A stretch of DNA of 46,864 nucleotides from positions 1 to 46,864 of the forward strand of contig JAKAMO010000010.1 of the NCBI GenBank assembly GCA_021812825.1, read 5' to 3'. Origin of the DNA: a bacterium (GTDB lineage Bacteria; Elusimicrobiota; Elusimicrobia; Elusimicrobiales; UBA9959). Position 1 is the stretch's first letter, and the number at the start of each line of letters is the position of its first letter. Below are positions 1-8,310 of this stretch, in pieces. A program made the position numbers and the translations under genes. The notes below the pieces were generated by a model, which worked only from the letters and a program-made list of their open reading frames with translations, searched no databases and was not told where the DNA came from.

Positions 1-165
1 AAAACAAGCCCTAAAACATCCCTATGTGATGATTATGAATGTTCTGATCAATCTAAGGTGGATGAGTATTATTCGACTTGCACGGACCCGGTTTGCAATA
101 AAGGCAATTCTTTCGGGAACACTTCACAGATATATAGGGAATCTCCCCAGTTTGCATCCCATTGA
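1..165 (+). CDS. 3' end of an unidentified protein, cut by the window edge
   Basis: Frame +1 is open from base 1 to a TGA at 163-165 and gives the last 54 residues of a protein whose start lies outside the window. The tail is polar and contains four cysteines, with many Ser, Asp, Tyr and Asn. No family is recognisable. Its base composition is clearly more AT-rich than the next genes, which hints at a foreign or unusual gene. The downstream genes are on the opposite strand, so the two units converge. It could be a chance open frame, but the length, composition and edge position favour a real gene. Confidence 0.5.
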   Translation, partial: KTSPKTSLCDDYECSDQSKVDEYYSTCTDPVCNKGNSFGNTSQIYRESPQFASH

Positions 166-240
166 AACACTACCCTTTATCTAAATCGTAGAGAAACCCC
201 CGCGGGCTTGGGGCGGAGGCGCGGGGACGAAGCGGCGGCG

Positions 241-1070
241 CTAAGAGGGGCGGCCGAGCAGGTCGCGGACGCCGCGCAGGCGGCCGGAGGGGACGTTGGG
301 CCGGGAGGTCATCAGGTACTGCTCGCGCGTCATGGGCGGCGGGTCGAACAGGGAGAAGAGCGGCAGCAGCGGGTAGAACAGGCGGCGCGGCAGGCCGATG
401 ACCGGGCGCCTGACGCCTTCGGCCGCCAGCTCCCGGGCCAGCAGCTCCCTGAAGCTGATGACCTCCTCCCCGCCCAGCTCGAAGGTCTCGTCCTTCAGCG
501 CCGGGTCCTCCGCGGCCCTGCCGAAGCAATCAGCCACGGTCCCCGCGGCTAAGGGCGCCAGCAGGGCGTCCGAGGGCGCCGCGAAGACGGGCGCCAGCCG
601 CGCCAGCTTCCTGAGCTCCGCGCGCAGCCCCTGGCCGGGACCCGTAATATAGGAAGGCCTGAAGATGATGTAAGGAAGGCCGGAAGCGCGCACCAGCTCC
701 TCGCCCTCGAACTTGGTGCGGTGGTAGGCGGACGCCGCGTCCGGGGCGGCACCCAGCGCCGACATCTGCACGAACTTCTTAACCCCGGCGGCCTTGGCGC
801 CCGCCAGCAGGCGCCGCGTGTACTCCACGTGCACCAGGCCGAAAGCGGAGCCGGGCGTCTCCCTTATTATGCCCAGCAGGTTGACTACGACGTCCGGGGA
901 GGCGGACCGCGCCAGCGCCGCCAGGTCTTCGGAAAAAACCGGGAACTCCCCCTTAAGGCCGGAAGCCTTCAGCTTGCCCGGGTCCCGGGTGGGTATGATA
1001 AGTTCGTGCGCGGCCAGCCTTCCGGCCACCGCCTTTCCCACGAAGCCGAGGCCGCCCGCTATGAATATCC

Positions 1071-1074
<4 letters not shown>
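241..1074 (-). CDS. NAD(P)-binding atypical SDR, NDUFA9/YbjT-like epimerase family
   Basis: A 277-residue Rossmann protein. The N-terminal GGLGFVG motif (about residues 7-13) is a dinucleotide-binding glycine loop. VVNLLGI and the later SALGA and YHRTKFEGE segments match the atypical short-chain dehydrogenases related to NDUFA9 and YbjT. The Y-x-x-x-K pair (YHRTK) is present. Family members act on sugar nucleotides, quinones or as assembly factors, so the substrate cannot be named. The open frame runs further upstream, but the ATG at 1074 gives the clean MRIFIAGG start and overlaps the upstream stop by 4 nt (ATGA), implying translational coupling to the pseudouridine synthase gene. Confidence 0.85.
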
Positions 1075-2018
<944 letters not shown>

Positions 2019-2034
2019 AACCCGGCTTCCCGGT

Positions 2035-2487
2035 TCAGGTCTGTCCGGGGGCATCAAGCCTGAACCTTATACGCAGCACGCCTTCGGCGAAGCTGCTCGA
2101 GATTATACGGAAAACCCCTATCTCCGCGGTGGAGGTCACGTGCGGACCTATACAGGCACAGGAGTCATAATCGCCTATCTTTATGACGCGCACCGTGTCC
2201 GCGGCCGCGCCGGGAGGCAGACGGCCAAGGTCCAGGGTTTTGCAGGCCTCGGCCGGGGACATGAACTCCTCCGTTACCGGCAGGTCCGCGCGCACGGCCT
2301 CGTTCACCCGTAGCTCCAGCTCCGCCTTCTCCTCAGGGGAGAGGTCCCGGTCGAAGCGATAATCGCACTTCGATCTCTTACGCTCTATATGCGAGCTGAA
2401 AGCCCGGCCGCGCCCGAACATGCGGACCATGGTCTGGTTCAGCAGGTGCTCGGCCGTATGCATGCGCGGCTCTGAGTATTCCTTCAT
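2035..2487 (-). CDS. AlaX-like alanyl-tRNA editing domain protein
   Basis: A 150-residue free-standing homologue of the alanyl-tRNA synthetase editing domain. The two zinc-ligand motifs are visible: HTAEH (His10, His14) and C-x3-H (Cys112, His116). Such proteins hydrolyse Ser- or Gly-mischarged tRNA-Ala in trans. The length fits the short AlaX class without the synthetase body. It is the first gene of an overlapping three-gene cluster with the RluA-type and SDR genes. The start ATG lies 9 nt after a TATAAT box, so the leader is at most a few bases. Confidence 0.85.
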   Translation of the reverse strand: MKEYSEPRMHTAEHLLNQTMVRMFGRGRAFSSHIERKRSKCDYRFDRDLSPEEKAELELRVNEAVRADLPVTEEFMSPAEACKTLDLGRLPPGAAADTVRVIKIGDYDSCACIGPHVTSTAEIGVFRIISSSFAEGVLRIRFRLDAPGQT

Positions 2488-2496
2488 CCTTAACCT

Positions 2497-2502
2497 ATTA
2501 TA
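2497..2502 (-). promoter_or_regulatory. -10 box TATAAT for the AlaX-RluA-SDR cluster
   Basis: On the minus strand TATAAT is followed by 9 nt (AGGTTAAGG) and then the ATG at 2487. Transcription would begin very near the start codon. The AAGG directly abutting the ATG is too close to be a normal Shine-Dalgarno site. Confidence 0.5.
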
Positions 2503-2601
2503 CCCGAACAGCGGCCCGCGGGGATGAAAGTCCTATATGAGCGTAGGCTAAAAAATCCTGGCCGTCTGGGCCGTACGCCTCTTAGATCCGCCCGCGGTCA
2601 C

Positions 2602-2610
2602 TGCTAGAAT
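2602..2610 (+). promoter_or_regulatory. Extended -10 TGC-TAGAAT, start codon 7 nt downstream
   Basis: TGCTAGAAT is followed by 7 nt and then ATG at 2618. With a normal initiation point 6-8 nt after the -10 box, the transcript would start at or within a base or two of the ATG. No Shine-Dalgarno sequence fits. Confidence 0.55.
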
Positions 2611-2617
2611 TATAGTA

Positions 2618-3211
2618 ATGATGAAGCCGAAGACCCTGCTGGCCTCCCTGCTCGCGCTCTTCTTTTCCGCCGCGGCTTTCGCCGCTCCCGCGCAGGTCAT
2701 ACTCATACGCCACGCCGAGAAGCCGGAGTACGGCTCAGAGCTGAGCCCGGAAGGACGCAAACGGGCCGAGGCCCTCGTCTGGTTCTTCCAGACCAACACC
2801 AGCGTGACCCGCTACGGCACGCCTGCCGCCATCTACGCCGCCGCCCCTAAGCACGAGGACAGCTCCCTGCGCTCCATCCAGACAGTTACCCCCCTGGCGA
2901 ACGCGCTGAAGATGGAGATAAACACCGGATTCACGCGCGGCCAGACGCATAAGATCGCCGCCGACATCATGGAGAACCCGGCCTACCGCGGCCGCATGGT
3001 GCTCGTCTGCTGGCAGCATACCAACCTGGTCGACATAGTCCACGAGCTGGCCGCCTACTCCAATACGGCCCAGGCCGTATTGGACACCCTGCCTACCGCA
3101 TGGCCGGACGGGGCTTTCGACAGGGTCTGGATACTGGATTTCCACTACGGCAGGGTCGCCGCTTTCAGGGACATACCGCAGAACCTCCTGCCGGGGGACA
3201 GCACGAAATAA
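2618..3211 (+). CDS. Secreted histidine phosphatase family protein (SixA/PGAM type)
   Basis: A 197-residue protein with an N-terminal signal peptide (hydrophobic to about residue 22, AFA-A cleavage). LIRHAEK follows, carrying the phospho-accepting His32 of the histidine phosphatase superfamily. A second His in CWQHTN matches the family's C-terminal catalytic His. Substrates range from phosphoproteins to small phosphorylated metabolites. A periplasmic or exported location is inferred. It is followed 11 nt later by the kinase-motif protein gene, so the two are probably co-transcribed. Two ATGs in tandem occur at 2618 and 2621; the first is given. Confidence 0.85.
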   Translation: MMKPKTLLASLLALFFSAAAFAAPAQVILIRHAEKPEYGSELSPEGRKRAEALVWFFQTNTSVTRYGTPAAIYAAAPKHEDSSLRSIQTVTPLANALKMEINTGFTRGQTHKIAADIMENPAYRGRMVLVCWQHTNLVDIVHELAAYSNTAQAVLDTLPTAWPDGAFDRVWILDFHYGRVAAFRDIPQNLLPGDSTK

Positions 3212-3222
3212 AGGGAGAACAG

Positions 3223-4479
3223 ATGAAAAAGATAGCCATTATAGCGCTCATAGCCGCCGCGGCCGCCCCCGCGAGCGCGCAGTTCGCTCTGCAGGACATG
3301 AGCCTAGCCGACTTCAGGGCCGCGCAGGCGGACGTTACCCAGCCGGAGGTCCCGCTGCCGCTGCGCGTCGACGGGGAAAAACTTAAGATAGGCTATGTCG
3401 GCAAGGCCGAGCGCCTCGACTATATCAGGCGATCTTCGCTGTGGGTCCCGGAGAACGAGCTGAACGTGGCGGCCATAGACTTCAAGACCGGCCCGTACGA
3501 GAAGATGAAGTACGCCCCGGAAGAAGTGGTGACCTGCAGCTACGTCCCGATGAAGGAAGCCTACGAGACCGGCCGCCCCAACGGCATGTCCCCCAAGTTC
3601 AAGTGCCGCGGCGCCGACGGCAAGACCTTCAAGGTGAAGTACGGCGAGACCGGCGACGTGATGGCCGAGGTGGCCTCCAGCTGGCTGCTCACCGCTATAG
3701 GCGCCTACGCCGACCGCATGTACCCGGTGAGGCTCAACTGCCCGGACTGCCCCTCCGACCCGTTCAAGAACGAGGCCGACCGCGGCGCGTGGCGCCAGGG
3801 CCAGATGGTGGCCATAGAGGACAAGATAGGCGAGCGGATAGAGGATAAACCCAACTCCGGCGTCGGCTTCGACGAGTTCTACCGGATAGAGGACAAGGTC
3901 GGCGCGGAGGCCCTGGCCGGCATGGAGCAGTTCCTCTCCAACTCGGACAACAAGGCCCCGAACCAGGCCATAGCCTGCCGGAAGAAGGACGTGGTGGCCG
4001 GGCCCGACGGCAGGGCGACCTGCGCCAGGCCGGTCATCTACCTGCAGGACATGGGCATCAGCTTCGGGGGACGCGGCCTCTATCACAACAGCCGCATGAA
4101 CTTCGACAAGTGGGCCCGCGAGCGGATGTGGGACTACCCGCGCGAGTGCATCATGCACCTGAACTCCGTCTGGACCAGCTCCCTCAACGGCGCGGACCCG
4201 ATAGGCAGGGACCTGCACCAGATCGGCGAGGAGGCCCGCCAGATGCTGGTGCGCCGCCTTTCCCTGCTGTCGCGCTCCCAGCTTATAGACCTGTTCACAG
4301 CGGCCCGCGCGCCGCTGCGCAAGCCGCAGCACACCGCCGAGGAATGGGCGGACCTTTTCCTGCGCAAAGTCGACCAGCTGCGCTACCCGCGCGGCGGCAA
4401 GACCCCCAGCGGTTTCGCCTGCCCCTACCAGGTGGTGCCGCCCAACTCCGCGCAGATCGAGGACCCTATCCACGGCTGA
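3223..4479 (+). CDS. Secreted protein of unknown function with atypical-kinase-like motifs
   Basis: A 418-residue protein with a clear signal peptide (cleavage near ASA-Q, residue 20). I do not recognise a named family. The motif order resembles PI3K/HipA/Fam20-type kinases: FKVKYG (Lys137/Lys139) as a possible ATP-anchoring strand; a helix with Glu149; SDNKAPNQ (Asp242, Asn247) like a catalytic loop; and YLQDMGISFGG (Asp276) like the metal-binding D-x-G. Paired cysteines (CPDC about 173-176, others later) suit an exported protein. A good AAGGGAG ribosome site precedes the ATG. It shares a likely operon with the histidine phosphatase upstream, a possible kinase/phosphatase pairing (inference), and is followed by a strong terminator. 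Confidence 0.7.
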   Translation: MKKIAIIALIAAAAAPASAQFALQDMSLADFRAAQADVTQPEVPLPLRVDGEKLKIGYVGKAERLDYIRRSSLWVPENELNVAAIDFKTGPYEKMKYAPEEVVTCSYVPMKEAYETGRPNGMSPKFKCRGADGKTFKVKYGETGDVMAEVASSWLLTAIGAYADRMYPVRLNCPDCPSDPFKNEADRGAWRQGQMVAIEDKIGERIEDKPNSGVGFDEFYRIEDKVGAEALAGMEQFLSNSDNKAPNQAIACRKKDVVAGPDGRATCARPVIYLQDMGISFGGRGLYHNSRMNFDKWARERMWDYPRECIMHLNSVWTSSLNGADPIGRDLHQIGEEARQMLVRRLSLLSRSQLIDLFTAARAPLRKPQHTAEEWADLFLRKVDQLRYPRGGKTPSGFACPYQVVPPNSAQIEDPIHG

Positions 4480-4496
4480 GCGGCCGCGAGGGCATG

Positions 4497-4527
4497 AAAA
4501 AACCGCCGGTCTCCCGGCGGTTTTTTT
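4497..4527 (+). terminator. Intrinsic terminator, possibly bidirectional
   Basis: The stem CCGCCGG/CCGGCGG with a TCTC loop is flanked by a run of A on the left and seven T on the right. It can end the plus-strand gene at 4479. The A run gives a T tract on the other strand too, so it may also end the minus-strand lipoprotein gene. Confidence 0.85.
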
Positions 4528-4541
4528 CGCGCTGACGGCCC

Positions 4542-5063
4542 CTACCTGGCGGGCGGCTGGTCCGGAGAGGCCTCCCAGCCGCCGTCCTTCAGCATGAACC
4601 GCACCGCGCCGCTGAGGGACGCGTTCTCCCCCGGCTTGCAAAGCAGCAGCGACTTCTTCACGGCATAGGCGTCCGAAAGCGACTTGAGCTCCTCCGCCGA
4701 CATCCTCATCTTCAGCCTCATGACGGGCGTGAAGTCTATCTTCTCCCAGGGCCCCTTCTGAGCCTTCAGGAACTCGTCCAGGAGTATCACGTTCTCGGTG
4801 GAGAAGGTCTTGAAGCCCTCCCCCTGCACGGGCACGTTGCAGAGGATATCGTAGGAATAATATACGTCGTGGAACGGCACGCCGAAGACGTCCCCGCCCT
4901 TCTCCCCGGTCACTTTCAGCGCGGTCAGCTCAACGCCGCCGCCGTACTGCGCGCGCAGCAGCGCCTTAAGGTATTCCTTCACCGGCGGAGCGGGCGGCTT
5001 GCCTCCGGCGCAGGCGGCCAGCAGCAGCGGGACCAGAACGGAAGCGAAGATGTTCTTGTTCAT
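4542..5063 (-). CDS. Small lipoprotein of unknown function
   Basis: A 173-residue protein with a lipoprotein signal: a hydrophobic stretch and LLAAC lipobox, with Cys18 as the predicted lipidated residue. The mature part is an alpha/beta domain with no motif I recognise; two more cysteines sit in DILCNV and LLLCKP. It lies 34 nt downstream of the secreted protein gene at 5098-5817 on the same strand and probably shares its transcript. The strong hairpin at 4497-4527 lies just past its stop. Confidence 0.75.
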   Translation of the reverse strand: MNKNIFASVLVPLLLAACAGGKPPAPPVKEYLKALLRAQYGGGVELTALKVTGEKGGDVFGVPFHDVYYSYDILCNVPVQGEGFKTFSTENVILLDEFLKAQKGPWEKIDFTPVMRLKMRMSAEELKSLSDAYAVKKSLLLCKPGENASLSGAVRFMLKDGGWEASPDQPPAR

Positions 5064-5097
5064 ACGATGATATCCCTCGTCTCAGGCCCGCCGGCGC

Positions 5098-5817
5098 TCA
5101 GCCGCCGGTGAACAGCCTGCCGGTAATGACGTACAGCTCGGAGCCGTCCTTCTCGGTCCAGATCTCCGAGTAGTCGAAGTGCAGCCCGTCAGCCTTGATC
5201 GTGGTGGTTATGGAAACTTCCGCGCTGTAGGCCTCGCGCAGGGTTATGACGCCGCCCTCGTAGGAGCCGGCGGGATTGCCGGCCTCGTCGAGCAGCTGGG
5301 TCCCTTTCTTCGCGAAACGCGCCGGCTCGCTGGCCAGAGCCACGAAGCCGCAGTCGAAATAGCCGCCCTTGCGGAACAGGTACTCGGGGGTATCTTCGAA
5401 CTCCAGCTTCATGTCGCAGCGCGCTCCGGAACCCTGGTAGGTCCATTCGCCCCAGCCCAGCCATTTGCCGGTCAGGCCGTCGGGCTTTGGCGCACGGCTC
5501 CCTCCGACCGCCGGCAGGAACTGCCCGCCGGGCAGGACGTAGCCGGAGCCGTTATATACGGCCGGCTGGAACTTCCCGGTGGCCGCGTAGACGAAGCCGC
5601 CGCCCGTCGGTATGACGGTGATCGTTTTACCGGTCCGCGGGTCCAGCAGCAGCAGTACGGACCTGGCCTCCCCGGCCCGGACGGCCTCGGGGGCCGGGAC
5701 TTTCGGGGCCTCGGCCGTCCGCTCCAAGGCCGGGGCCAGCTGCAGGAACGCGGAGGTCTGGGCGTTAACAGCGGCCGGGAAGGCCGCGAGTACGGCTGCG
5801 AAAAGCGCTTTTTTCAT
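5098..5817 (-). CDS. Secreted protein of unknown function
   Basis: A 239-residue protein with a signal peptide ending near VNA-Q (residue 20). The mature part begins with a proline/alanine-rich linker (to about residue 50). A beta-rich domain follows, with GKWLGWGEWTYQGSGARC and later YFDCGF, so two cysteines could form a disulfide. No enzymatic motif is seen. A ribosome site resembling AGGAGAAC precedes the ATG. It is the first gene of a probable pair with the downstream lipoprotein. Confidence 0.7.
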   Translation of the reverse strand: MKKALFAAVLAAFPAAVNAQTSAFLQLAPALERTAEAPKVPAPEAVRAGEARSVLLLLDPRTGKTITVIPTGGGFVYAATGKFQPAVYNGSGYVLPGGQFLPAVGGSRAPKPDGLTGKWLGWGEWTYQGSGARCDMKLEFEDTPEYLFRKGGYFDCGFVALASEPARFAKKGTQLLDEAGNPAGSYEGGVITLREAYSAEVSITTTIKADGLHFDYSEIWTEKDGSELYVITGRLFTGG

Positions 5818-5870
5818 TCTGTTCTCCTGAAAGCTTACGTATAAAATCTATCGGTTTTGCGCGGCGCCTG

Positions 5871-6347
5871 TCAATTTCGGCGGCGGGCCGCGAACTCCGA
5901 CCGGGGGCCGGTGGTCTTGCGCAGCAGCAGCTCGTCCTCGCCGCGGATGATGAAATCCTTCAGCAGGCCGGCCTTCTCGTAGCCCAGGCGCCCGTACAGC
6001 CTGCGCGCTCCCCGGTTGAAAGAGGAAACGCACATGAAGACGTTCGGCCCTTTCGAGAGGATGCGCTTCTCCGCGAAGCGGACCAGGGCCGTTCCCACGC
6101 CGCGTCCCCGCCAGCCGGGCGCCACGCAGACGGTCTGGATGTAGCCGTTCAGCACGCCGTAGGTCTGCAGGGCTATGAAGCCGGCGATGGCGCCCTTCTC
6201 GCGGGCCGCGTACACCTCGCGCGGCGCGCGCAGCGCGGCCAGGCAGGCCCGGTAGCCGCGGCCCAGCCTCAGCCACGGGTCCGCGGCGGCCATGTACCCG
6301 GCGCAGACCCGCAGGTCGGCCGGCTTAGTGGTCCTCGATATGCGCAC
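5871..6347 (-). CDS. GNAT-family N-acetyltransferase
   Basis: A 158-residue acetyltransferase. Motif A (VAPGWRGRGVGTAL, about residues 75-88) with the R/Q-x-x-G-x-G/A acetyl-CoA pyrophosphate loop is intact, and FNRGARRLYGRLGYEK is the usual motif B helix. The acceptor substrate is unknown. The start is GTG at 6347, supported by a strong AAGGGGGG ribosome site. It sits 9 nt after the DUF523 gene on the same strand, so the two form an operon. Confidence 0.88.
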   Translation of the reverse strand: MRISRTTKPADLRVCAGYMAAADPWLRLGRGYRACLAALRAPREVYAAREKGAIAGFIALQTYGVLNGYIQTVCVAPGWRGRGVGTALVRFAEKRILSKGPNVFMCVSSFNRGARRLYGRLGYEKAGLLKDFIIRGEDELLLRKTTGPRSEFAARRRN

Positions 6348-6356
6348 AAGCCCCCC

Positions 6357-6797
6357 TTAGACTCCCAGACCAGACAGGTCCTTCTCCGAAAATATCCGCA
6401 GGCCGCCCTCGGCCAGCAAGGCCGCGGCTACCCCGCGGCCCGGCACGGTACCGCCGCCGAAAGTGCCGTCATGAACGAAGTCGGGTCCGCACGAAGGACT
6501 GCCGGACTTCAGCAGCGCCCTGCGCGCCCCGGTACGCCGGGCCAGCTTCAGCGCCAGCTCCGCGCCCAGACGGAACTTGTCCGTCCTGTCCTCGCCGTCG
6601 GCGGAGATGACGCGGCCGCCGCGCAGCTCCGCCGGGGTCCTCGGCACGCCCATGCCGCCGAGCAGCTCCGGGCAGACCGGTACCAGGTCGTAGCGCTCCA
6701 GCAGCTTCACCGCGGAGGCGCAGTACTGGTCGCCGCCGTCGTAGCGGCATTTCACGCCCAGCAGGCAGGCGCTGACGAGCAGACTCTCCCTTTCCAT
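6357..6797 (-). CDS. DUF523 family protein
   Basis: A 146-residue protein of the DUF523 (YbbK-like) family, recognised by SACLLGVKCRYDG near the N-terminus, VCPELLGGMGVPR in the middle and LLKSGSPSCG in the second half. The conserved cysteines suggest metal or cofactor binding, but the function is not established. It begins with ATG at 6797, only 7 nt downstream of a TGC-TAGAAT promoter element, so its mRNA is predicted to be leaderless. The GNAT gene follows after 9 nt. Confidence 0.88.
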   Translation of the reverse strand: MERESLLVSACLLGVKCRYDGGDQYCASAVKLLERYDLVPVCPELLGGMGVPRTPAELRGGRVISADGEDRTDKFRLGAELALKLARRTGARRALLKSGSPSCGPDFVHDGTFGGGTVPGRGVAAALLAEGGLRIFSEKDLSGLGV

Positions 6798-6804
6798 CCC
6801 GGAT

Positions 6805-6813
6805 ATTCTAGCA
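6805..6813 (-). promoter_or_regulatory. Extended -10 TGC-TAGAAT for the DUF523-GNAT operon
   Basis: Minus strand reads TGCTAGAAT, then 7 nt (ATCCGGG), then ATG. The predicted start point coincides with the start codon. No convincing -35 is seen. Confidence 0.6.
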
Positions 6814-6908
6814 AACGCCGGCCAAAGAGGATAAAAGTCAGCAAAATACGGAACCCGGCAATTGAGAACCCGCGGCGGCCGCTGTATACTTTAAAAAGGG
6901 GGTGGGTT

Positions 6909-7793
6909 ATGAAGCTCGTCAGCTTCTTCCTTGTTGCGGCGATGGCCCCGTTTTTCGCTGCGCTGTTTCCGGCTCCTGTCATGGCGGGCGGCAGTTACGC
7001 GTCCCTGGCCGGGGAGCTGGGGGACGCCGCCGTGGATTCCGGCATGAAGCGCATAGCCGTTCTCGGCTTCGCCGTCAAGGCGGGGGCCGGCAGGGAGGAG
7101 GGTGATTTCGTCTCGGAGCGCATAGCCGCCGAGCTCGCCCGCCGGGGGGAGCCGGCCCTGATAGAGCGCTCCCAGCTGGACGCCGTCCTGAAGGAGGCCC
7201 GTTCCGCCGCGGAGGCCCCCGGAGACCTGGACGGGATCTTCTCCGTGGACGGCGTGGTGACCGGTTCCGTCTTCGCCAGCGGCGACAAGATCAAGGTGCT
7301 GGCCAAGCTGGTCAGCGTGAAGACCGGCCAGGTCCTCGCCGCCGGGATGGCGGAAGAGGACAGGGACTGGCCGCGTCTGCCGGAAGCCCCGCTGGAGGAC
7401 CTGACCTGGGACCCCATACCGTGGCCGGCGGCCATGCCGGGCCTTAAGGACGCCCCCTCGGCCACCGCCTTCAGGGACGCCCCTGCCTCGTTCTCCGGCC
7501 CCTCCTGCGAGGCCCGCAAGAAGAAGCTCAGGGAGCTCAACGCTAAGCTCACGGACGAGAAGGCCCGCTACTGGGCGGCCAAAATGCGCGAGCCCGGCTT
7601 CAGCATCGGCGGCCTGACCCGCAACCCGGGCTCCGAGATAGCGGACACCGCCGACAGGGCCAGGTTCTACGGCCTGCTCAGCTCCTATTACCGTCAGGAC
7701 GCCGTTCCAGAGCCCTCCCCCGCCCTTCGGCAGGAGCTGACGGGCCTGCTGGCCGAGGAGGACGCGGTCTACAACGAGTGCGGCTCCCGTTAA
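6909..7793 (+). CDS. Secreted CsgG/FlgO-like penicillin-binding-activator-type protein
   Basis: A 294-residue protein with a signal peptide (to about MAG, residue 26). The segment MKRIAVLGF ... SERIAAELARRGEPALIERSQLDAVLKEA ... DGVVTGSVF follows. This is the conserved fold of CsgG and related FlgO/LpoB-like proteins, which assemble or regulate envelope structures. The C-terminal half is charged and specific to this protein, with two cysteines. It lacks a lipobox, so it is probably periplasmic rather than a lipidated pore. The stop is 1 nt before the next gene's ATG, so the two are coupled. Confidence 0.75.
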   Translation: MKLVSFFLVAAMAPFFAALFPAPVMAGGSYASLAGELGDAAVDSGMKRIAVLGFAVKAGAGREEGDFVSERIAAELARRGEPALIERSQLDAVLKEARSAAEAPGDLDGIFSVDGVVTGSVFASGDKIKVLAKLVSVKTGQVLAAGMAEEDRDWPRLPEAPLEDLTWDPIPWPAAMPGLKDAPSATAFRDAPASFSGPSCEARKKKLRELNAKLTDEKARYWAAKMREPGFSIGGLTRNPGSEIADTADRARFYGLLSSYYRQDAVPEPSPALRQELTGLLAEEDAVYNECGSR

Positions 7794-7794
7794 A

Positions 7795-8277
7795 ATGCTA
7801 AACTTCAAGCTGACGGGCTTCCCGGCCCGCGCTTACCTCATGAGCCTCGACGCCATCAAGCCCGCAGTGGACAAAAAAGCGCTGGTCTTCCTGGCCGGCG
7901 CGGTGTGGCTGGGCGCCGGGAGCGGGCTCATGCGGCTGGCTTTCGGCTGGCTTTCGGCCTACGAAGGCCCCGGCCGCCCCTTCTTCTACGCGGCCGGCCT
8001 GCTGGCCGCACTCCCCATACACCATTTCGGCTTTCTCAGGGTCGCGGACAAGAACCTCGCCAGACTGCTCCCGCTGGAGGAGAAGCGCTGCGTCTTCTCG
8101 TTCATCACCTGGAAGAGCTACCTGCTGGTCGGCTTCATGGTGATGCTCGGCGTCACGCTGCGCCACTCCGCGCTGCCCAAACAGTACCTCTCGCTGCTCT
8201 ACAACGGCATAGGCCTGGCGCTGGCCCTCTCGAGCGTCAGGTATTTCCGCTTCTTCCTGCGGCTGCTGCGCGCCTGA
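7795..8277 (+). CDS. Small integral membrane protein of unknown function
   Basis: A 160-residue protein with about four hydrophobic segments (near residues 29-48, 62-78, 103-122 and 133-150) and a basic C-terminus. No family is recognised. Its ATG lies 1 nt after the stop of the CsgG-like gene, and it probably depends on coupling because no good ribosome site precedes it. An internal ATG at 7840 is an alternative start. Its stop codon lies in the loop of a terminator hairpin. Confidence 0.65.
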   Translation: MLNFKLTGFPARAYLMSLDAIKPAVDKKALVFLAGAVWLGAGSGLMRLAFGWLSAYEGPGRPFFYAAGLLAALPIHHFGFLRVADKNLARLLPLEEKRCVFSFITWKSYLLVGFMVMLGVTLRHSALPKQYLSLLYNGIGLALALSSVRYFRFFLRLLRA

Positions 8278-8293
8278 GCGCGCGGCTTTTTTT
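8265..8293 (+). terminator. Intrinsic terminator that contains the upstream gene's stop codon
   Basis: The stem is 8265-8273 with 8278-8286 (nine pairs, one mismatch), the loop is CTGA, and seven T follow. The TGA stop at 8275-8277 falls in the loop. The T run is followed at once by TGT-TATCAT, the -10 of the next gene. Confidence 0.75.
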
Positions 8294-8301
8294 GTTATCA
8301 T
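8293..8301 (+). promoter_or_regulatory. Extended -10 TGT-TATCAT for the GspF-like gene
   Basis: TGTTATCAT directly follows the T tract of the preceding terminator and is 9 nt from the ATG at 8311. The leader is therefore absent or 1-3 nt long. Confidence 0.45.
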
Positions 8302-8310
8302 AACCTGACG

